Shown one piece after another: positions 7,868 through 16,780 of a stretch of DNA of 64,000 nt (within the stretch, counting starts at the first letter, position 1; each line of letters starts with the position of its first letter). The stretch spans positions 1 through 64,000 of the forward strand of contig JAPNUO010000012.1 of assembly GCA_026627065.1 (NCBI GenBank), in the 5' to 3' direction. Position numbers and translations under genes: made by a program. This DNA comes from Bacillota bacterium. GTDB lineage: Bacteria > Bacillota > Sulfobacillia > Sulfobacillales > Sulfobacillaceae. The notes beneath the pieces were generated by a model. It was not told the origin of the DNA, made no database searches, and was given only the letters and a program-made list of their open reading frames with translations.

Positions 7868-10593
7868 CAGCGCGCATACTCCATCAGCACCTGCCGACAC
7901 CGGGCACAGAGTCCGGCCTCGACATCCGGAGTATGCCGCCAGCAGCGCTCGCATTTGGCATAGCTTGTGGGCAGGGCGCGTGCCTCCAGTGCCGGGGCGG
8001 GGACCACGTCAATGCGGGCTACCATCGCCATCTCGACTAACAACGCGAGGTCCTCCTGGCTTAAAGGCGCCTCCTCAGGAGGAAGCCCCAGCGTGACATC
8101 CGCCATCAAGCTGTTCCCCAGGCTTTTGGCGCTGCGGGCAGCCTCCAGCGCCTTCAAAATCGCGTCGCGGTAACGCATCAGCCGCGCCATGCGCTCGCTG
8201 TCCTCGACCGTCCAGCGCACGTCCCACCGCTCCGGCCAACGCGTCAGGTGGATGGACGGAGGATCGCCGCTGTGGCGCGGGGCCGCTTGATAGACTTCTT
8301 CGGCGGTAAAGGCCAAAATAGGGGCCACGGCCCGCGTTAAAGCGGTGAGGATATAGTACAGCACCGACTGCGTTTCCCGCCGCCGCGGGTCATTGGGGCC
8401 TAACGTGTAGAGGCGATCTTTGACCACATCAAGGTAAAAGCTGGACAAGTCAATGGTCACCAGCCGGACCAAGCCATGCACCACCAAGTGAAAGGTATAG
8501 CGCTCGTAGGCCGTCTGCGCTTCGTCAAGCCAGCCGTTCACCCGATAAAGAGCCCAGCGGTTTAAGGGGTCGTCGATGCGCGCCACCACGTCCCCGTCCG
8601 GATCAAAGTCGTAAAGGTTCCCCAGCAAGAAGCGAAAGGTGTTGCGAATCTTGCGATAGCTTTCGGCCAGCTGACGAAGAATCTCCTCGGAAATGCGCAC
8701 ATCTCCGCGAAATTCCGAGGCTGCGACCCAGAGGCGCAAAATGTCGCTCCCGAACTCCTTGACGAGATCCATGGGATCCACCGTGTTCCCCAGGGATTTA
8801 TGCATTTCGCGCCCGAGTTGGTCGAGCACCATGCCGTGGGTCAGCACCATGCGGTAGGGAGCGCGGCTTCGGGTCGCCACTCCCGTGGTCAACAGGCTTT
8901 GAAACCAGCCGCGATACTGGTCGTTGCCTTCCAAGACTAAGTCGCAGGGCCAGGGATGGCCGTTCTCGGGCCGCAATACCGCCGCCTGACTCGACCCCGA
9001 ATCCAGCCACACGTCAAACACATCCCGCTCTTGCTGAAAGCTCGTTCCACCGCAATGCGGGCACCGATAGCCGTCGGGCAAGAAATCGCGTGCGGGTCTG
9101 GTCCACCAGCTGTCGCTCCCCTCCTGCTCGACGATGGCAGCCACACGGCGCACTAGCTCGGCCTCGAGAATCGAGGTTCCGCACGCATCGCAATAAAAGG
9201 CGGGAATGGGCACCCCCCAGACGCGTTGGCGCGAGAGGCACCAGTCGGCGCGGTCCTTCACCATGCCACGCATGCGTTCCTGGCCCCATTCGGGATCCCA
9301 CCGCACTTGGTCCGACGCCTTCAGCAAATCCTGGCGAATACGGTCGATCGACAAAAACCACTGGCGGGTGGCGCGATAAATTACGGGGTTCTTGCAACGC
9401 CAACAGTACGCGTACTGGTGCTGATACTCGTGGGCCCAGAGAAGCGCCCCGGCGTCGGCCAACCGGGCCTTAATCACCGCATTGGCCTCTGCATAAAAGA
9501 GCCCGCCTACGAGCGGCGTCTCCGGCAAAAAATACCCACGGTCGTCCAGCGGCTGCACGACGTCCAGGCGGTAACGCTGACCCACCTCAAAGTCTTCCAC
9601 GCCGTGCCCCGGTGCCGTATGCACCAACCCCGTGCCGCTGTCCTGGGTCACATGGTCGCCTAACACCAAGGGCACGCGATGACCTAAATAGGGGTGCACG
9701 GCGACGACGCCTTCCAACTCTCGCCCTAACCAACGGCCGCGCGTCTCCCCGCGCGTTAGGCCCGCACGCGCCAACACCGCATCCACCAGCGCTTCCGCCA
9801 TCAACAAGGGCCCGCGCTCGGTATCCACCACGACATAGGAAATCGCAGGGTGTAGGGCAAGGGCCACGTTGGCAGGAATAGTCCACGGCGTCGTGGTCCA
9901 GATCACGGCCTGAGTTCCGGACGGCATTGCCAAGCCATGGGGCTCCTCAATGCGAAACAGCACATAAATGGCATCCGACTCATGGGGGCGATATTCAATT
10001 TCTCCTTCGGCCAAGGCGGTCTCGCAGTGGGGACACCAGTAGACAGGTTTTAAATCGCGGTAAATGAGCCCACGCTCCACCATTTCGGCAAACACGCGCA
10101 GTTCCGCCCCTTCGTAACCAGGCGACAGCGTCACGTAAGGATGCGCCCAGTCGGCAAGCACGCCAAGCCGCCGAAACTCTTCCGTCATGACGCCGATGTA
10201 ATGGTGCGCGACCTTGGCACACTCCTGGCGCAAGGTCAAGGGGTCAATCTGATGCTGAGAGACGCCCAGCGCCTTCAGGGCACGCATCTCGATCGGCAGT
10301 CCGTGCGTGTCCCATCCCGGCTGGAAGATGACATCCCGCCCCGCCAATGACCAGTAACGGTTAATCATGTCTTTTAAAATTTTGTTGAGCGCGGTGCCGG
10401 TATGAATATCCCCGTTGGCATAAGGCGGGCCATCGTGCAGGACAAAAGGCGTCAGGCCGCGAGACGCTTTGCGCCTTGCCGCGTACAGGTCGATCTTCTC
10501 CCACAGGGCCAGCCATTCCGGCTCTCGCACCGGCAAGTTCGCCTTCATCGGAAAGGCTGTCTTGGGCAAGTTCAGGGTTTCGCGATAATCCAT
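7867..10593 (-). CDS. ileS: Isoleucyl-tRNA synthetase
   Basis: A 908-residue class I aminoacyl-tRNA synthetase that charges tRNA-Ile. The HIGH box reads GDIHTG (residues 61-66, in the motif beginning PPYANGD). The KMSKS loop reads EMHKSLGN, with the second lysine kept. The C-terminal zinc motif KCERCWRHTP with a CARC partner is present. The CP1 editing domain spans roughly residues 190-400 (VIWTTTPWTIPANVAL). The ATG has an AGGAGG site 7 nt upstream. Expression is controlled by the T-box leader immediately upstream. The order divIVA-ileS-lspA-rluD is as in Bacillus. Confidence 0.96.
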   Translation of the reverse strand: MDYRETLNLPKTAFPMKANLPVREPEWLALWEKIDLYAARRKASRGLTPFVLHDGPPYANGDIHTGTALNKILKDMINRYWSLAGRDVIFQPGWDTHGLPIEMRALKALGVSQHQIDPLTLRQECAKVAHHYIGVMTEEFRRLGVLADWAHPYVTLSPGYEGAELRVFAEMVERGLIYRDLKPVYWCPHCETALAEGEIEYRPHESDAIYVLFRIEEPHGLAMPSGTQAVIWTTTPWTIPANVALALHPAISYVVVDTERGPLLMAEALVDAVLARAGLTRGETRGRWLGRELEGVVAVHPYLGHRVPLVLGDHVTQDSGTGLVHTAPGHGVEDFEVGQRYRLDVVQPLDDRGYFLPETPLVGGLFYAEANAVIKARLADAGALLWAHEYQHQYAYCWRCKNPVIYRATRQWFLSIDRIRQDLLKASDQVRWDPEWGQERMRGMVKDRADWCLSRQRVWGVPIPAFYCDACGTSILEAELVRRVAAIVEQEGSDSWWTRPARDFLPDGYRCPHCGGTSFQQERDVFDVWLDSGSSQAAVLRPENGHPWPCDLVLEGNDQYRGWFQSLLTTGVATRSRAPYRMVLTHGMVLDQLGREMHKSLGNTVDPMDLVKEFGSDILRLWVAASEFRGDVRISEEILRQLAESYRKIRNTFRFLLGNLYDFDPDGDVVARIDDPLNRWALYRVNGWLDEAQTAYERYTFHLVVHGLVRLVTIDLSSFYLDVVKDRLYTLGPNDPRRRETQSVLYYILTALTRAVAPILAFTAEEVYQAAPRHSGDPPSIHLTRWPERWDVRWTVEDSERMARLMRYRDAILKALEAARSAKSLGNSLMADVTLGLPPEEAPLSQEDLALLVEMAMVARIDVVPAPALEARALPTSYAKCERCWRHTPDVEAGLCARCRQVLMEYAR

Positions 10594-10609
10594 GGTGACC
10601 TCCTACGTC

Positions 10610-10850
10610 AAACGCTCGAAAAAAAACGCCCCTTTTTCAAGGGGCGCGGTCGCGTGGTACCACCCTCGTTCCGCAACGCGCTGGCGCGGCACTTTTCTCG
10701 CGATAACGGGCGTACCCGGCTTGGCTACTCTGAGTTCACGTCGCTCTCCTGGGCGATAGCTCAGTGGCATTGTCGTTGACTTGCACCGTCCGTCAACTCT
10801 CTGAGACGTCCGCCACCAGCCGTCCCATTCATCGATTTGCCGCTAGCCAT
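10610..10850 (-). promoter_or_regulatory. T-box riboswitch of ileS
   Basis: On the minus strand the leader contains the invariant T-box GGGTGGTACCACGCG (around 10665-10651), preceded by CGTTATC in the Stem III region. It ends in a terminator hairpin with arms at 10641-10646 and 10627-10632 and an eight-base U tract. Uncharged tRNA-Ile would pair with the T-box sequence and favour the antiterminator, allowing ileS transcription. I could not assign the specifier codon with confidence. The leader, at about 240 nt, is of ordinary length. Confidence 0.9.
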
Positions 10851-10877
10851 TATACCCGACACCCGGCCAGCCTTCAA
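10849..10877 (-). promoter_or_regulatory. Promoter of the ileS leader
   Basis: Minus-strand TTGAAG (10877-10872) and a perfect TATAAT (10854-10849) are spaced by 17 bp directly upstream of the T-box leader. ileS therefore has its own start, separate from divIVA, although the elements overlap the 3' side of the divIVA region. Confidence 0.7.
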
Positions 10878-10891
10878 ATGGCTGCCCGCCT

Positions 10892-11401
10892 TCAGAGCGA
10901 TCCCACCGAACCGCGCGAGGACTCGAGCGGGCGCGTCTCCTGTACCGCCGGCACGGAGAGATCGCGGTTTAAAATGGCCAGCTGCGATTCCAGCAGGCTT
11001 TTGACCTGCGCGCGAAATTGGTCGGTTTCGCGGCGCAGCCGCTCCAACTCGGCTCGTTGCCGTTCGACATCGGCTTCGGCACGCTGGATCAACTCTCGCG
11101 CGCGCTGCTCGGCCTCGCGCACAACCAGTTCCGCCTCCTTGCGCGCCGCCTGCTTCATCTCATCTGCAGTGCTTTGGGCTACTACGAGCGTATTTTGCAG
11201 GGTTTGCTCCAGCGCACGGTATTGCTCCAGCTTTTCTCCCATGCCAGCTGTGTTTTGGCGCAGTTCTTCGTTTTCACGAAGCAAGGCTTCGTAGTCCCGC
11301 ATAACCTCGTCGAGAAATTCATCGACTTCGTCTTGGTTGTATCCCCGAAGACTTGTTTTAAACTCTTTGTTGGCAATGTCAAGCACTGTTAGCGGCACCA
11401 T
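10892..11401 (-). CDS. divIVA: Cell-division initiation protein DivIVA
   Basis: A 169-residue coiled-coil protein that binds negatively curved membrane at the septum and poles and recruits partners such as MinJ, or RacA in sporulation. The N-terminal lipid-binding domain is recognisable ([20 protein letters not shown], then [15 protein letters not shown]). Residues 35-150 are a long Glu/Arg/Gln-rich coiled coil. The ATG at 11401 has an AAAGGGGG site 7 nt upstream; the longer upstream reading is hydrophobic and not part of the family. It follows yggT by 11 bp in the sepF-yggT-divIVA operon. Confidence 0.93.
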   Translation of the reverse strand: MVPLTVLDIANKEFKTSLRGYNQDEVDEFLDEVMRDYEALLRENEELRQNTAGMGEKLEQYRALEQTLQNTLVVAQSTADEMKQAARKEAELVVREAEQRARELIQRAEADVERQRAELERLRRETDQFRAQVKSLLESQLAILNRDLSVPAVQETRPLESSRGSVGSL

Positions 11402-11412
11402 CGACACCCCCT

Positions 11413-11706
11413 TTAAATACGCGCCGCGAAGAGAAAGAGCCGGCTTAGCAAAAACCCTACAACATCCACCAAGAAAAATGCAATGAGCGGTGACAAATCC
11501 AACACACCCATGAGCGGGATTCTCCGCCGAATAGGAGCCAACACCGGCTCCGTGAGTCGCACAGAAAATCCCGCTACCGAGTTCCACACCCCGTTACTGC
11601 GAGGAGGAAAGAAGGATGCCACAATCCGCACCAAAAGCACCACGAAAAAGACACGTTCCAGCAGAGCCACCGAGGCCGCCAAGTGCCCGAACACCAGGCT
11701 AAGCAT
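11413..11706 (-). CDS. YggT/YlmG family membrane protein
   Basis: A 97-residue protein with two hydrophobic segments (about residues 8-30 and 68-92) flanking the conserved loop ending [13 protein letters not shown]. It belongs to the YggT family (YlmG in Bacillus), always near sepF, with proposed roles in membrane organisation or osmotic tolerance. It begins 18 bp after sepF and ends 11 bp before divIVA. The length is typical. Confidence 0.9.
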   Translation of the reverse strand: MLSLVFGHLAASVALLERVFFVVLLVRIVASFFPPRSNGVWNSVAGFSVRLTEPVLAPIRRRIPLMGVLDLSPLIAFFLVDVVGFLLSRLFLFAARI

Positions 11707-11724
11707 CCCGATTGCCCCAGCTGG

Positions 11725-12168
11725 CTATTTGAAACCGCGACTCCACCCAGGACTCTCCTCCTGTTCCTCGCTCGCCACTTCGACATTGCTAGGGGTAATC
11801 AAAAAGATGTTTTCTCCGACTTTGCGGAGCCCCCCGTCTAAAGCGTAAGCGACACCCGACAAGAAATTCAAGAGGCGCTGACCGGCTCGCTCCTCCGCCA
11901 AATCCAAATTGACAATCACCGGACGGCGGCCTTTGACCTGATCAGCAATGGCCTGGCCTTCTTCCAGCGTCCTCGGGTGCATGACCACCACCCGCATGTT
12001 TCGGGATGCCGGCAAACTCACCAATCCGTTGCGCTTTCGCTTTGGCACCTCATCCTCCCACTCCGCGCTTGCCCGCCGCGACTCTTCGACCTCCGCCTCG
12101 TACTCGTCTTCTTCAACCTCTTCCAGCCCCACAAAATTTAAAAATTTACCCATCATGCCAGTCTTCAC
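11725..12168 (-). CDS. sepF: Cell-division protein SepF
   Basis: A 147-residue FtsZ-binding protein that aligns FtsZ filaments and anchors them to the membrane. It has the N-terminal amphipathic segment (MMGKFLNFVGLEEVEEDEYE), an acidic linker, and the folded SepF core (VVVMHPRTLEEGQAIADQVK, then RPVIVNLD and the RLLNFLSGVAYALDGGLRK motif). The GTG at 12168 is chosen because AAGGAGGAGACC stands right before it; ATGs at 12156 and 12153 are alternatives and would remove four or five residues. The downstream order sepF-yggT-divIVA is conserved in Bacillota. Confidence 0.93.
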   Translation of the reverse strand: MKTGMMGKFLNFVGLEEVEEDEYEAEVEESRRASAEWEDEVPKRKRNGLVSLPASRNMRVVVMHPRTLEEGQAIADQVKGRRPVIVNLDLAEERAGQRLLNFLSGVAYALDGGLRKVGENIFLITPSNVEVASEEQEESPGWSRGFK

Positions 12169-12221
12169 GGTCTCCTCCTTTGGTTCGTCGCCCGCGCCCG
12201 GCATCCTAGGGCTTCCCCGGC

Positions 12222-12899
12222 TTACCCAACGCGCGGACCAAATATAGCAGTCCCTAGGCGGATCATGGTGGCCCCCGCTTCCACCGCCCATTCCCAATCG
12301 CCGCTCATCCCCATGGAGAGGTCGGCCAGCGGCGCCCAAGGCCATCCTTCATTTCGACACATTCGCCACAACTCTGCCATTTCCTGCATGTCATGACGAA
12401 TTCTTCGCGCCTCCTCCTCGGAATTTTCCCGCCGCGCTGGCAACACCGTCATCAGGCCCACCACCCGCAACTTGGAGTGCGGCCCTAGGCGCTCGAGAAA
12501 GGGGCGCACTTCGGAAGCTTTCAGCCCCCACTTGCTGGGTTCTTCGGCAATGTTCACCTCAAGCATAACATCTTTCACCGCGCTAAGGCGCTGGTTCAGC
12601 GCCCGCACCAAGGGTTCGCGGTCCACGCTGTCGATGGCGTCAAAGAGTTCGATGGCATATTTTACCTTATTTGTTTGCAGGTGTCCAATGCAATGAAGCG
12701 GAATCGGCGGCTTTTCTTGTCCCCACTTTTGGCGTGCCTCTTGAACCCAGTTTTCGCCGATGGCGTCCACGCCCGCCTGCACCGCCATCAGCGCTTCTTC
12801 CCGCGACCGCGCCTTGGTCACCGCCATCACCGCGACATGCCGCGCTGGAGCCAGCCGCCGCAACGTGTCGCGAATGGCACCCACCCGTTCTCCAATCAT
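12222..12899 (-). CDS. YggS-family pyridoxal-5'-phosphate homeostasis protein
   Basis: A 225-residue single-domain PLP-binding TIM barrel similar to the N-terminal domain of alanine racemase. The lysine in VMAVTKARS is the expected Schiff-base residue. Other family motifs are IGENWVQEA, HCIGHLQTNK and LSMGMSGDWEWAVEAGATMIRLG. YggS/YlmE proteins balance B6 vitamers and amino-acid pools and have no known enzymatic turnover. The start codon overlaps the pgeF stop (ATGA). The gene order pgeF-yggS-sepF matches ylmD-ylmE-sepF. Confidence 0.93.
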   Translation of the reverse strand: MIGERVGAIRDTLRRLAPARHVAVMAVTKARSREEALMAVQAGVDAIGENWVQEARQKWGQEKPPIPLHCIGHLQTNKVKYAIELFDAIDSVDREPLVRALNQRLSAVKDVMLEVNIAEEPSKWGLKASEVRPFLERLGPHSKLRVVGLMTVLPARRENSEEEARRIRHDMQEMAELWRMCRNEGWPWAPLADLSMGMSGDWEWAVEAGATMIRLGTAIFGPRVG

Positions 12900-13684
12900 C
12901 TCGCGTTGAGACAGATGTATCCCCCCATTCGTCCCGTGCGGCGGCCTTCCATGCGATAGGAAAAGAAGAGATCGCGCCGACATCCCGTGCAGAGACCCGC
13001 TTCAAGAATGTGTTCGGGCCAAACCCCGGCACGCTCCAAAATGAGGCGATTCGCCCCTTGCAGGTCCAGCCACCAATGGCGGGCGTCCTTGGGAGCCAGC
13101 GGCTGGTCGCCGATCGCCTGAACAATAGCGTCGTGCACCGGCTGATCCACCTCGTAACAACACGGACCAATGGACGGACCAATACCCGCAAGCAAGTCGG
13201 CAGGCGAGATCCCGCGCGCTTTGATCAGGGTCACCGCCCGCTCCGCAATCTTCGCCGCCGTGCCCCGCCACCCGGCATGCAGCAACCCGACGAACCGCGC
13301 CTCCCGGTCGGTAAGAAAAATGGGCACGCAATCGGCAAATCCCAACCCCAGCACCACATGCGGAGAATCCGTCAGCAAGCCGTCGGTCGCTTCGATGGGC
13401 TGGGCTCCTCGGGCGCCTCGGCCCCGGGCCGCATCCGTCACCCACTCCACGCGATTTCCGTGCACCTGGTGGGGCATCACCAGATCGGCGAGATCGCGCC
13501 CCGCAGTGTCTAAAATGCGCCGCCGGTTTTCGTTGACGGCCGACGCCGCATCGCCAACGCCATAGGACAGGTTGAGCGTATCAAACGGCGGCGCACTCAC
13601 CCCGCCTCGGCGCGTGGAAAACCAGGCACTTACGCTCGGATGCACATCAAACACGACCCGCGATTCCTCCACCCTAAACCGCAC
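12896..13684 (-). CDS. pgeF: Peptidoglycan editing factor PgeF (YlmD/YfiH, laccase-domain)
   Basis: A 262-residue protein of the Cu-oxidase_4/YfiH family. The conserved metal residues are in HQVHGNRVEW, GFADCVPIFL and LLHAGWRGTAAKI. In Escherichia coli PgeF hydrolyses mis-incorporated amino acids from the UDP-MurNAc tripeptide precursor; some homologues act on purine nucleosides. It uses a GTG start with GAAAGGAGA 7 nt upstream. It is the first gene of the pgeF-yggS-sepF-yggT-divIVA unit and is divergent from sigG. Confidence 0.92.
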   Translation of the reverse strand: MRFRVEESRVVFDVHPSVSAWFSTRRGGVSAPPFDTLNLSYGVGDAASAVNENRRRILDTAGRDLADLVMPHQVHGNRVEWVTDAARGRGARGAQPIEATDGLLTDSPHVVLGLGFADCVPIFLTDREARFVGLLHAGWRGTAAKIAERAVTLIKARGISPADLLAGIGPSIGPCCYEVDQPVHDAIVQAIGDQPLAPKDARHWWLDLQGANRLILERAGVWPEHILEAGLCTGCRRDLFFSYRMEGRRTGRMGGYICLNAR

Positions 13685-13770
13685 CGCCGGCTCTCCTTTC
13701 TCTCTCGGATCTCACGCGTTCTTCATCAATCATACCCAATTTGCTGCCAGTCCTGGTAGCGGCTTCGGCG

Positions 13771-13798
13771 GTATAGCTTTTCCGCTTCTGGTGATACT
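13771..13798 (+). promoter_or_regulatory. Probable sigma-F promoter of sigG
   Basis: GTATA at 13771-13775 and GGTGATACT at 13790-13798 (14-bp spacing) fit the forespore sigma-F pattern GYATA / GGNNANANT. The -10 element is 54 bp before the sigG start. In Bacillus subtilis sigG is transcribed by sigma-F, so the match is biologically sensible. The spacing is one base shorter than the usual 15. Confidence 0.6.
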
Positions 13799-13851
13799 TT
13801 CAGTGAGCTCCTCAATTCCTGACAGGTGGCTCCGGGAGGTTCTAGCACGCG

Positions 13852-14625
13852 ATGCCAATGAACAAAGTCGAGATTCCTGGTGTCAATACATCCAAGCTTC
13901 CGGTGTTGACCAATGCGAAAATGCGGGAGCTGTTTCGCGCCTTGCAGGCTGGGGACCGCAGCGCCCGCGATGAACTTATCAACGGCAATCTGCGGCTGGT
14001 ACTCAGCGTCATTCAGCGCTTTCAAAATCGGGGCGAGCATTCCGACGACCTCTTTCAAGTCGGCTGCATTGGCTTAATGAAAGCCATCGATAATTTCGAT
14101 CTCAGCCAAAACGTGAAGTTTTCTACCTATGCCGTGCCCATGATTATCGGCGAAATCCGGCGCTACCTCCGCGACAACAATCCCATACGCGTCAGCCGGT
14201 CATTGCGGGACATCGCGTACAAGGCGCTGCAGGTCCGCGATCTCCTGGTGCACCGGTTCGCCAAGGAACCCAGCATCAGCGAAATTGCCGAAGAGCTGGC
14301 CGTGCCCCGGGAAGAGGTGTTGTATGCGCTGGACGCCATTCAGGAACCGATGTCGCTCTTTGAACCCATTTATCACGACAGCGGCGACCCCATCTTCGTC
14401 ATGGACCAGATTTCTGATGAAAAGAATCAGGACAAAACCTGGTTGGAAGGCATTGCCATTCGCGAAGCGATGCGGCGCTTAAGTGAACGGGAGAAGATGA
14501 TCTTGACGATGCGGTTTTTTGACGGCAAAACGCAAATGGAAGTGGCCGATGAGATTGGCATCAGCCAGGCACAGGTCTCGCGGCTCGAAAAAGCGGCGTT
14601 GAACCACATGAGGAAACACATGTGA
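13852..14625 (+). CDS. sigG: Sporulation sigma factor SigG (late forespore)
   Basis: A 257-residue sigma-70 family factor. The N-terminal segment KVEIPGVNTSKLPVLTN is diagnostic for SigG. Region 2 contains GNLRLVLSVIQRFQ, DLFQVGCIGLMKAIDNFDL and KFSTYAVPMIIGEIRRYLRD. Region 4 has the helix-turn-helix TQMEVADEIGISQAQVSRLE. SigG directs late forespore genes such as ssp and the spoVA/ger sets. GGAGGT lies 11 nt before the first ATG; a second ATG at 13858 is possible. It is read opposite to sigE and about 9 kb away, unlike the usual sigE-sigG pair. The next gene starts at its stop codon. Confidence 0.96.
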   Translation: MPMNKVEIPGVNTSKLPVLTNAKMRELFRALQAGDRSARDELINGNLRLVLSVIQRFQNRGEHSDDLFQVGCIGLMKAIDNFDLSQNVKFSTYAVPMIIGEIRRYLRDNNPIRVSRSLRDIAYKALQVRDLLVHRFAKEPSISEIAEELAVPREEVLYALDAIQEPMSLFEPIYHDSGDPIFVMDQISDEKNQDKTWLEGIAIREAMRRLSEREKMILTMRFFDGKTQMEVADEIGISQAQVSRLEKAALNHMRKHM

Positions 14626-15005
14626 TGTGGATCAAGGGATGGCTTGTCACGGTGTTCGGGATGCTCTTGATCTGGCATGTGGCGCCGCCCGTGGCTCACC
14701 CGCAGGTGGCGCGCTCCTCTAGCGTCAACGCATCTCGCGTCATGGAAACTGTCTCGTCCCTCACCCCCGCCGTCCACGGAGGTACGTCCCCACGGGATGC
14801 CAGCAAAGAGAGGTCCGGGAGTCTCTCCTCCCCCAGCATAGGGAATGCCTCGTTGGCCCCTGATGGCCTGGGCTGGCTAAGCACCTCGGCGTCGCCGTCC
14901 CCTCTTACCCCGGGCCGTCCCTCCCGTCTCAGCGGCCGCATCCAGGTGAGCTGGGCACTTCCGCCGCTCCTCTCGACTTTGCTCACGCTCTTGCACGACG
15001 TCTAA
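14625..15005 (+). CDS. Exported protein of unknown function, coupled to sigG
   Basis: The 126-residue product is not recognised. It opens with a lysine and a hydrophobic core (residues 6-22, LVTVFGMLLIWHVAPPV), which looks like a signal peptide or anchor. The middle is Ser/Pro/Gly-rich low complexity, and the last 20 residues are hydrophobic (ALPPLLSTLLTLLHDV). The ATG overlaps the sigG stop (TGATG), so it is probably translated in the forespore by coupling. A GTG one codon earlier is an alternative. The reading frame has no competing gene on the other strand. Its role may be in sporulation, judged only from position. Confidence 0.55.
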   Translation: MWIKGWLVTVFGMLLIWHVAPPVAHPQVARSSSVNASRVMETVSSLTPAVHGGTSPRDASKERSGSLSSPSIGNASLAPDGLGWLSTSASPSPLTPGRPSRLSGRIQVSWALPPLLSTLLTLLHDV

Positions 15006-15092
15006 GTGACCAGAAATTGCCACCCTTCGGCGCGTTGTCCTGACGCCTAGGCCTTGGTGTCCTCTCATACAGTAAGCGTGGGGGGATGCCAA

Positions 15093-15350
15093 ATGGTGAA
15101 AACCTCCGAACTCAAGCTGAAAGACGTGATTAACGTGACGGACGGTCGCCGCTTGGGTCTCATCGGCGACCTCGAACTAGACTTGCAGGAAGGCCGCGTG
15201 AAGTCAGTCGTCGTGCCTGGAGCGAGTCGCTTTTTGGGGCTCTTTGGGCGCGACCACGATACTGTCATCGATTGGAACCGGATCCAGAAGATTGGGCACG
15301 ATGTGATCCTTGTTGAAGTGAGCGGCAACGGCGAAGGTCCGCCAAATTAA
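15093..15350 (+). CDS. ylmC: YlmC/YmxH-family PRC-barrel sporulation protein
   Basis: An 85-residue PRC-barrel domain protein with the family pattern SELKLKDVINVTDGRRLG, then LELDLQEGRVKSVVVPG and the C-terminal IDWNRIQKIGHDVILVEV. YlmC/YmxH proteins are conserved beside sigG in spore formers, but their exact role is unknown. A GGGGG tract lies upstream of the ATG. It is downstream of sigG and the exported protein and is closed by a bidirectional terminator. Confidence 0.9.
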   Translation: MVKTSELKLKDVINVTDGRRLGLIGDLELDLQEGRVKSVVVPGASRFLGLFGRDHDTVIDWNRIQKIGHDVILVEVSGNGEGPPN

Positions 15351-15380
15351 AAGCGCCCGCCTTTCGGGCGCTTTTCTTTT
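15351..15380. terminator. Bidirectional intrinsic terminator
   Basis: A 9-bp perfect stem (15351-15359 with 15365-15373) with a 5-nt loop is followed by a T-rich run on the plus strand and by TTTTAATTT on the minus strand. It can end ylmC from the left and the thioesterase transcript from the right. Confidence 0.85.
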
Positions 15381-15402
15381 CGGCGTCGCCTCGCCGACGG
15401 CG

Positions 15403-15822
15403 TCAAGACGCCGGTTGAGCCAAGTAGGGGGAAAATGCCTCGCGCAGGCGCTCGGGCACCGGCGTCGGGCGCCCGCTCGCGGGATCCAACGTCACGATGG
15501 TGAGTCGTGTCTTCATGGCCACCTGCCCCTGGGTCTCGTTGACCACATCGATATCGAGCGAATACGAGGTCCGCCCCAAGTGCCCCACCTGCACTTCATA
15601 GCGCAAAGTGTCTCCGAACCGCAGCGGCGAGAGATAGTCGACCTCCAACCGCACCCGGGGAAAGAGGTATTGGGTAAGAAACCATTGTTCCGGGGCGAAG
15701 CCCAACTCGCGCATAAAGAAAAATTCGGCACGCTCCAGGTAGCGCACCTGGTGAGCAAAGTGGCCGATTCCCGAGGCATCGACGTCGCCAAACATGACCA
15801 CATCGTGCGCCTGAAAGACCAT
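15403..15822 (-). CDS. Acyl-CoA thioesterase, YbgC/4HBT hot-dog family
   Basis: A 139-residue hot-dog fold enzyme. FGDVDASGIGHFAHQVRYLE holds the aspartate of the 4-hydroxybenzoyl-CoA thioesterase class, and VDYLSPLRFGDTLRYEV is the second family signature. It hydrolyses acyl-CoA to free acid and CoA; the chain specificity is not visible. The ATG has an AAGGAGG site. It is last in a minus-strand series that includes the aldo/keto reductase and lar genes; a 57-bp gap separates it from the reductase. Confidence 0.88.
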   Translation of the reverse strand: MVFQAHDVVMFGDVDASGIGHFAHQVRYLERAEFFFMRELGFAPEQWFLTQYLFPRVRLEVDYLSPLRFGDTLRYEVQVGHLGRTSYSLDIDVVNETQGQVAMKTRLTIVTLDPASGRPTPVPERLREAFSPYLAQPAS

Positions 15823-15879
15823 GCTGCTTCCTCCTTGGACCTTCCTGTCTGACCGCCGCCGGGCAAAAGGCGACGACCT

Positions 15880-16749
15880 TTACATGCCGACGAACGGTGA
15901 CGCGTACTGATCAGCGCGCTGACGCATGGCCTCCGCCTCGCTTGCCGTCAGCGGGCGATAGCGGCTGGCTGCTTCTAGCACCAGCGGCAACAGGTGAACA
16001 TCGCACGCCGTGGCAAACCCGGTAATCTCCGGATGCGTCAAGACATAGGACACCGCGTCCTGAATCTCCCCCGCAGTGTCAAACGGCTGATACCAGGTGT
16101 TATACGCGGGCTGGGTGCCTTCGGGCCAGCGGGGCCCCCGCGCGATGGCCTTAATCGTCATCAGCCCCACGTCTTGACGCTTAACTTCCGCCACCAGAGC
16201 TTCATAATCCTTTCGGTACTGGTCGTCAGCCTCCAGCACAAAGTTCAGCGGCGTCAGCACAGTATCGAAGGGAAAGCGCCGCAAAGCCTCCAGATGCACG
16301 CGCGGCGCCAGGTGCCCGTGGCCGGTAATCCCAATGGCCCGCGCCAAGCCTTCTTCCTTGGCGCGGATCACGGCTTCCAGCGCCCCACCCGGACGGGTCA
16401 CCTGATCCAGCTCGTCAAAATTGGTGACCGCGTGCAGTTGAATGAGGTCGACAGAGTCGACGCCCAACCGCTCCAAGGATTCTTCCAGCTCGCGCCGCGC
16501 ACCCTCAGCGGACCGTTCGCCGGTTTTGGTGGCCAGGAAAATCTGGTGACGGATGCGGGGCATCCACGGTTTCAAGCGGACTTCCGCTTCCCCGTAGCTG
16601 CGCGCCGCGTCAAAATGATTGATGCCGTACTTCAAGCAGAGTTCCACCGCCCGGTCTGCTTCGTCCTGGGTCACGTTGCCCAGCGCGCAGGCGCCAAAAA
16701 TCGCCACCGTGCTCTGATGATTCAACCGTCCTAACCGTCGCTTTTCCAT
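15880..16749 (-). CDS. Aldo/keto reductase
   Basis: A 289-residue NAD(P)H-dependent TIM-barrel oxidoreductase. The catalytic tetrad is in [10 protein letters not shown] (Asp, Tyr), LATKTG (Lys) and IQLHAVT (His). The C-terminal segment is a helical bundle ([18 protein letters not shown]) similar to the ferredoxin-less members of the YajO/YccK-like group. AAAGGAGG precedes the ATG. It directly follows larE on the same strand with a 31-bp gap and may belong to that operon, although no biochemical link to nickel-cofactor synthesis is known. Confidence 0.9.
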   Translation of the reverse strand: MEKRRLGRLNHQSTVAIFGACALGNVTQDEADRAVELCLKYGINHFDAARSYGEAEVRLKPWMPRIRHQIFLATKTGERSAEGARRELEESLERLGVDSVDLIQLHAVTNFDELDQVTRPGGALEAVIRAKEEGLARAIGITGHGHLAPRVHLEALRRFPFDTVLTPLNFVLEADDQYRKDYEALVAEVKRQDVGLMTIKAIARGPRWPEGTQPAYNTWYQPFDTAGEIQDAVSYVLTHPEITGFATACDVHLLPLVLEAASRYRPLTASEAEAMRQRADQYASPFVGM

Positions 16750-16780
16750 GAGGACCTCCTTTATTCCAAGACACGCTCCG

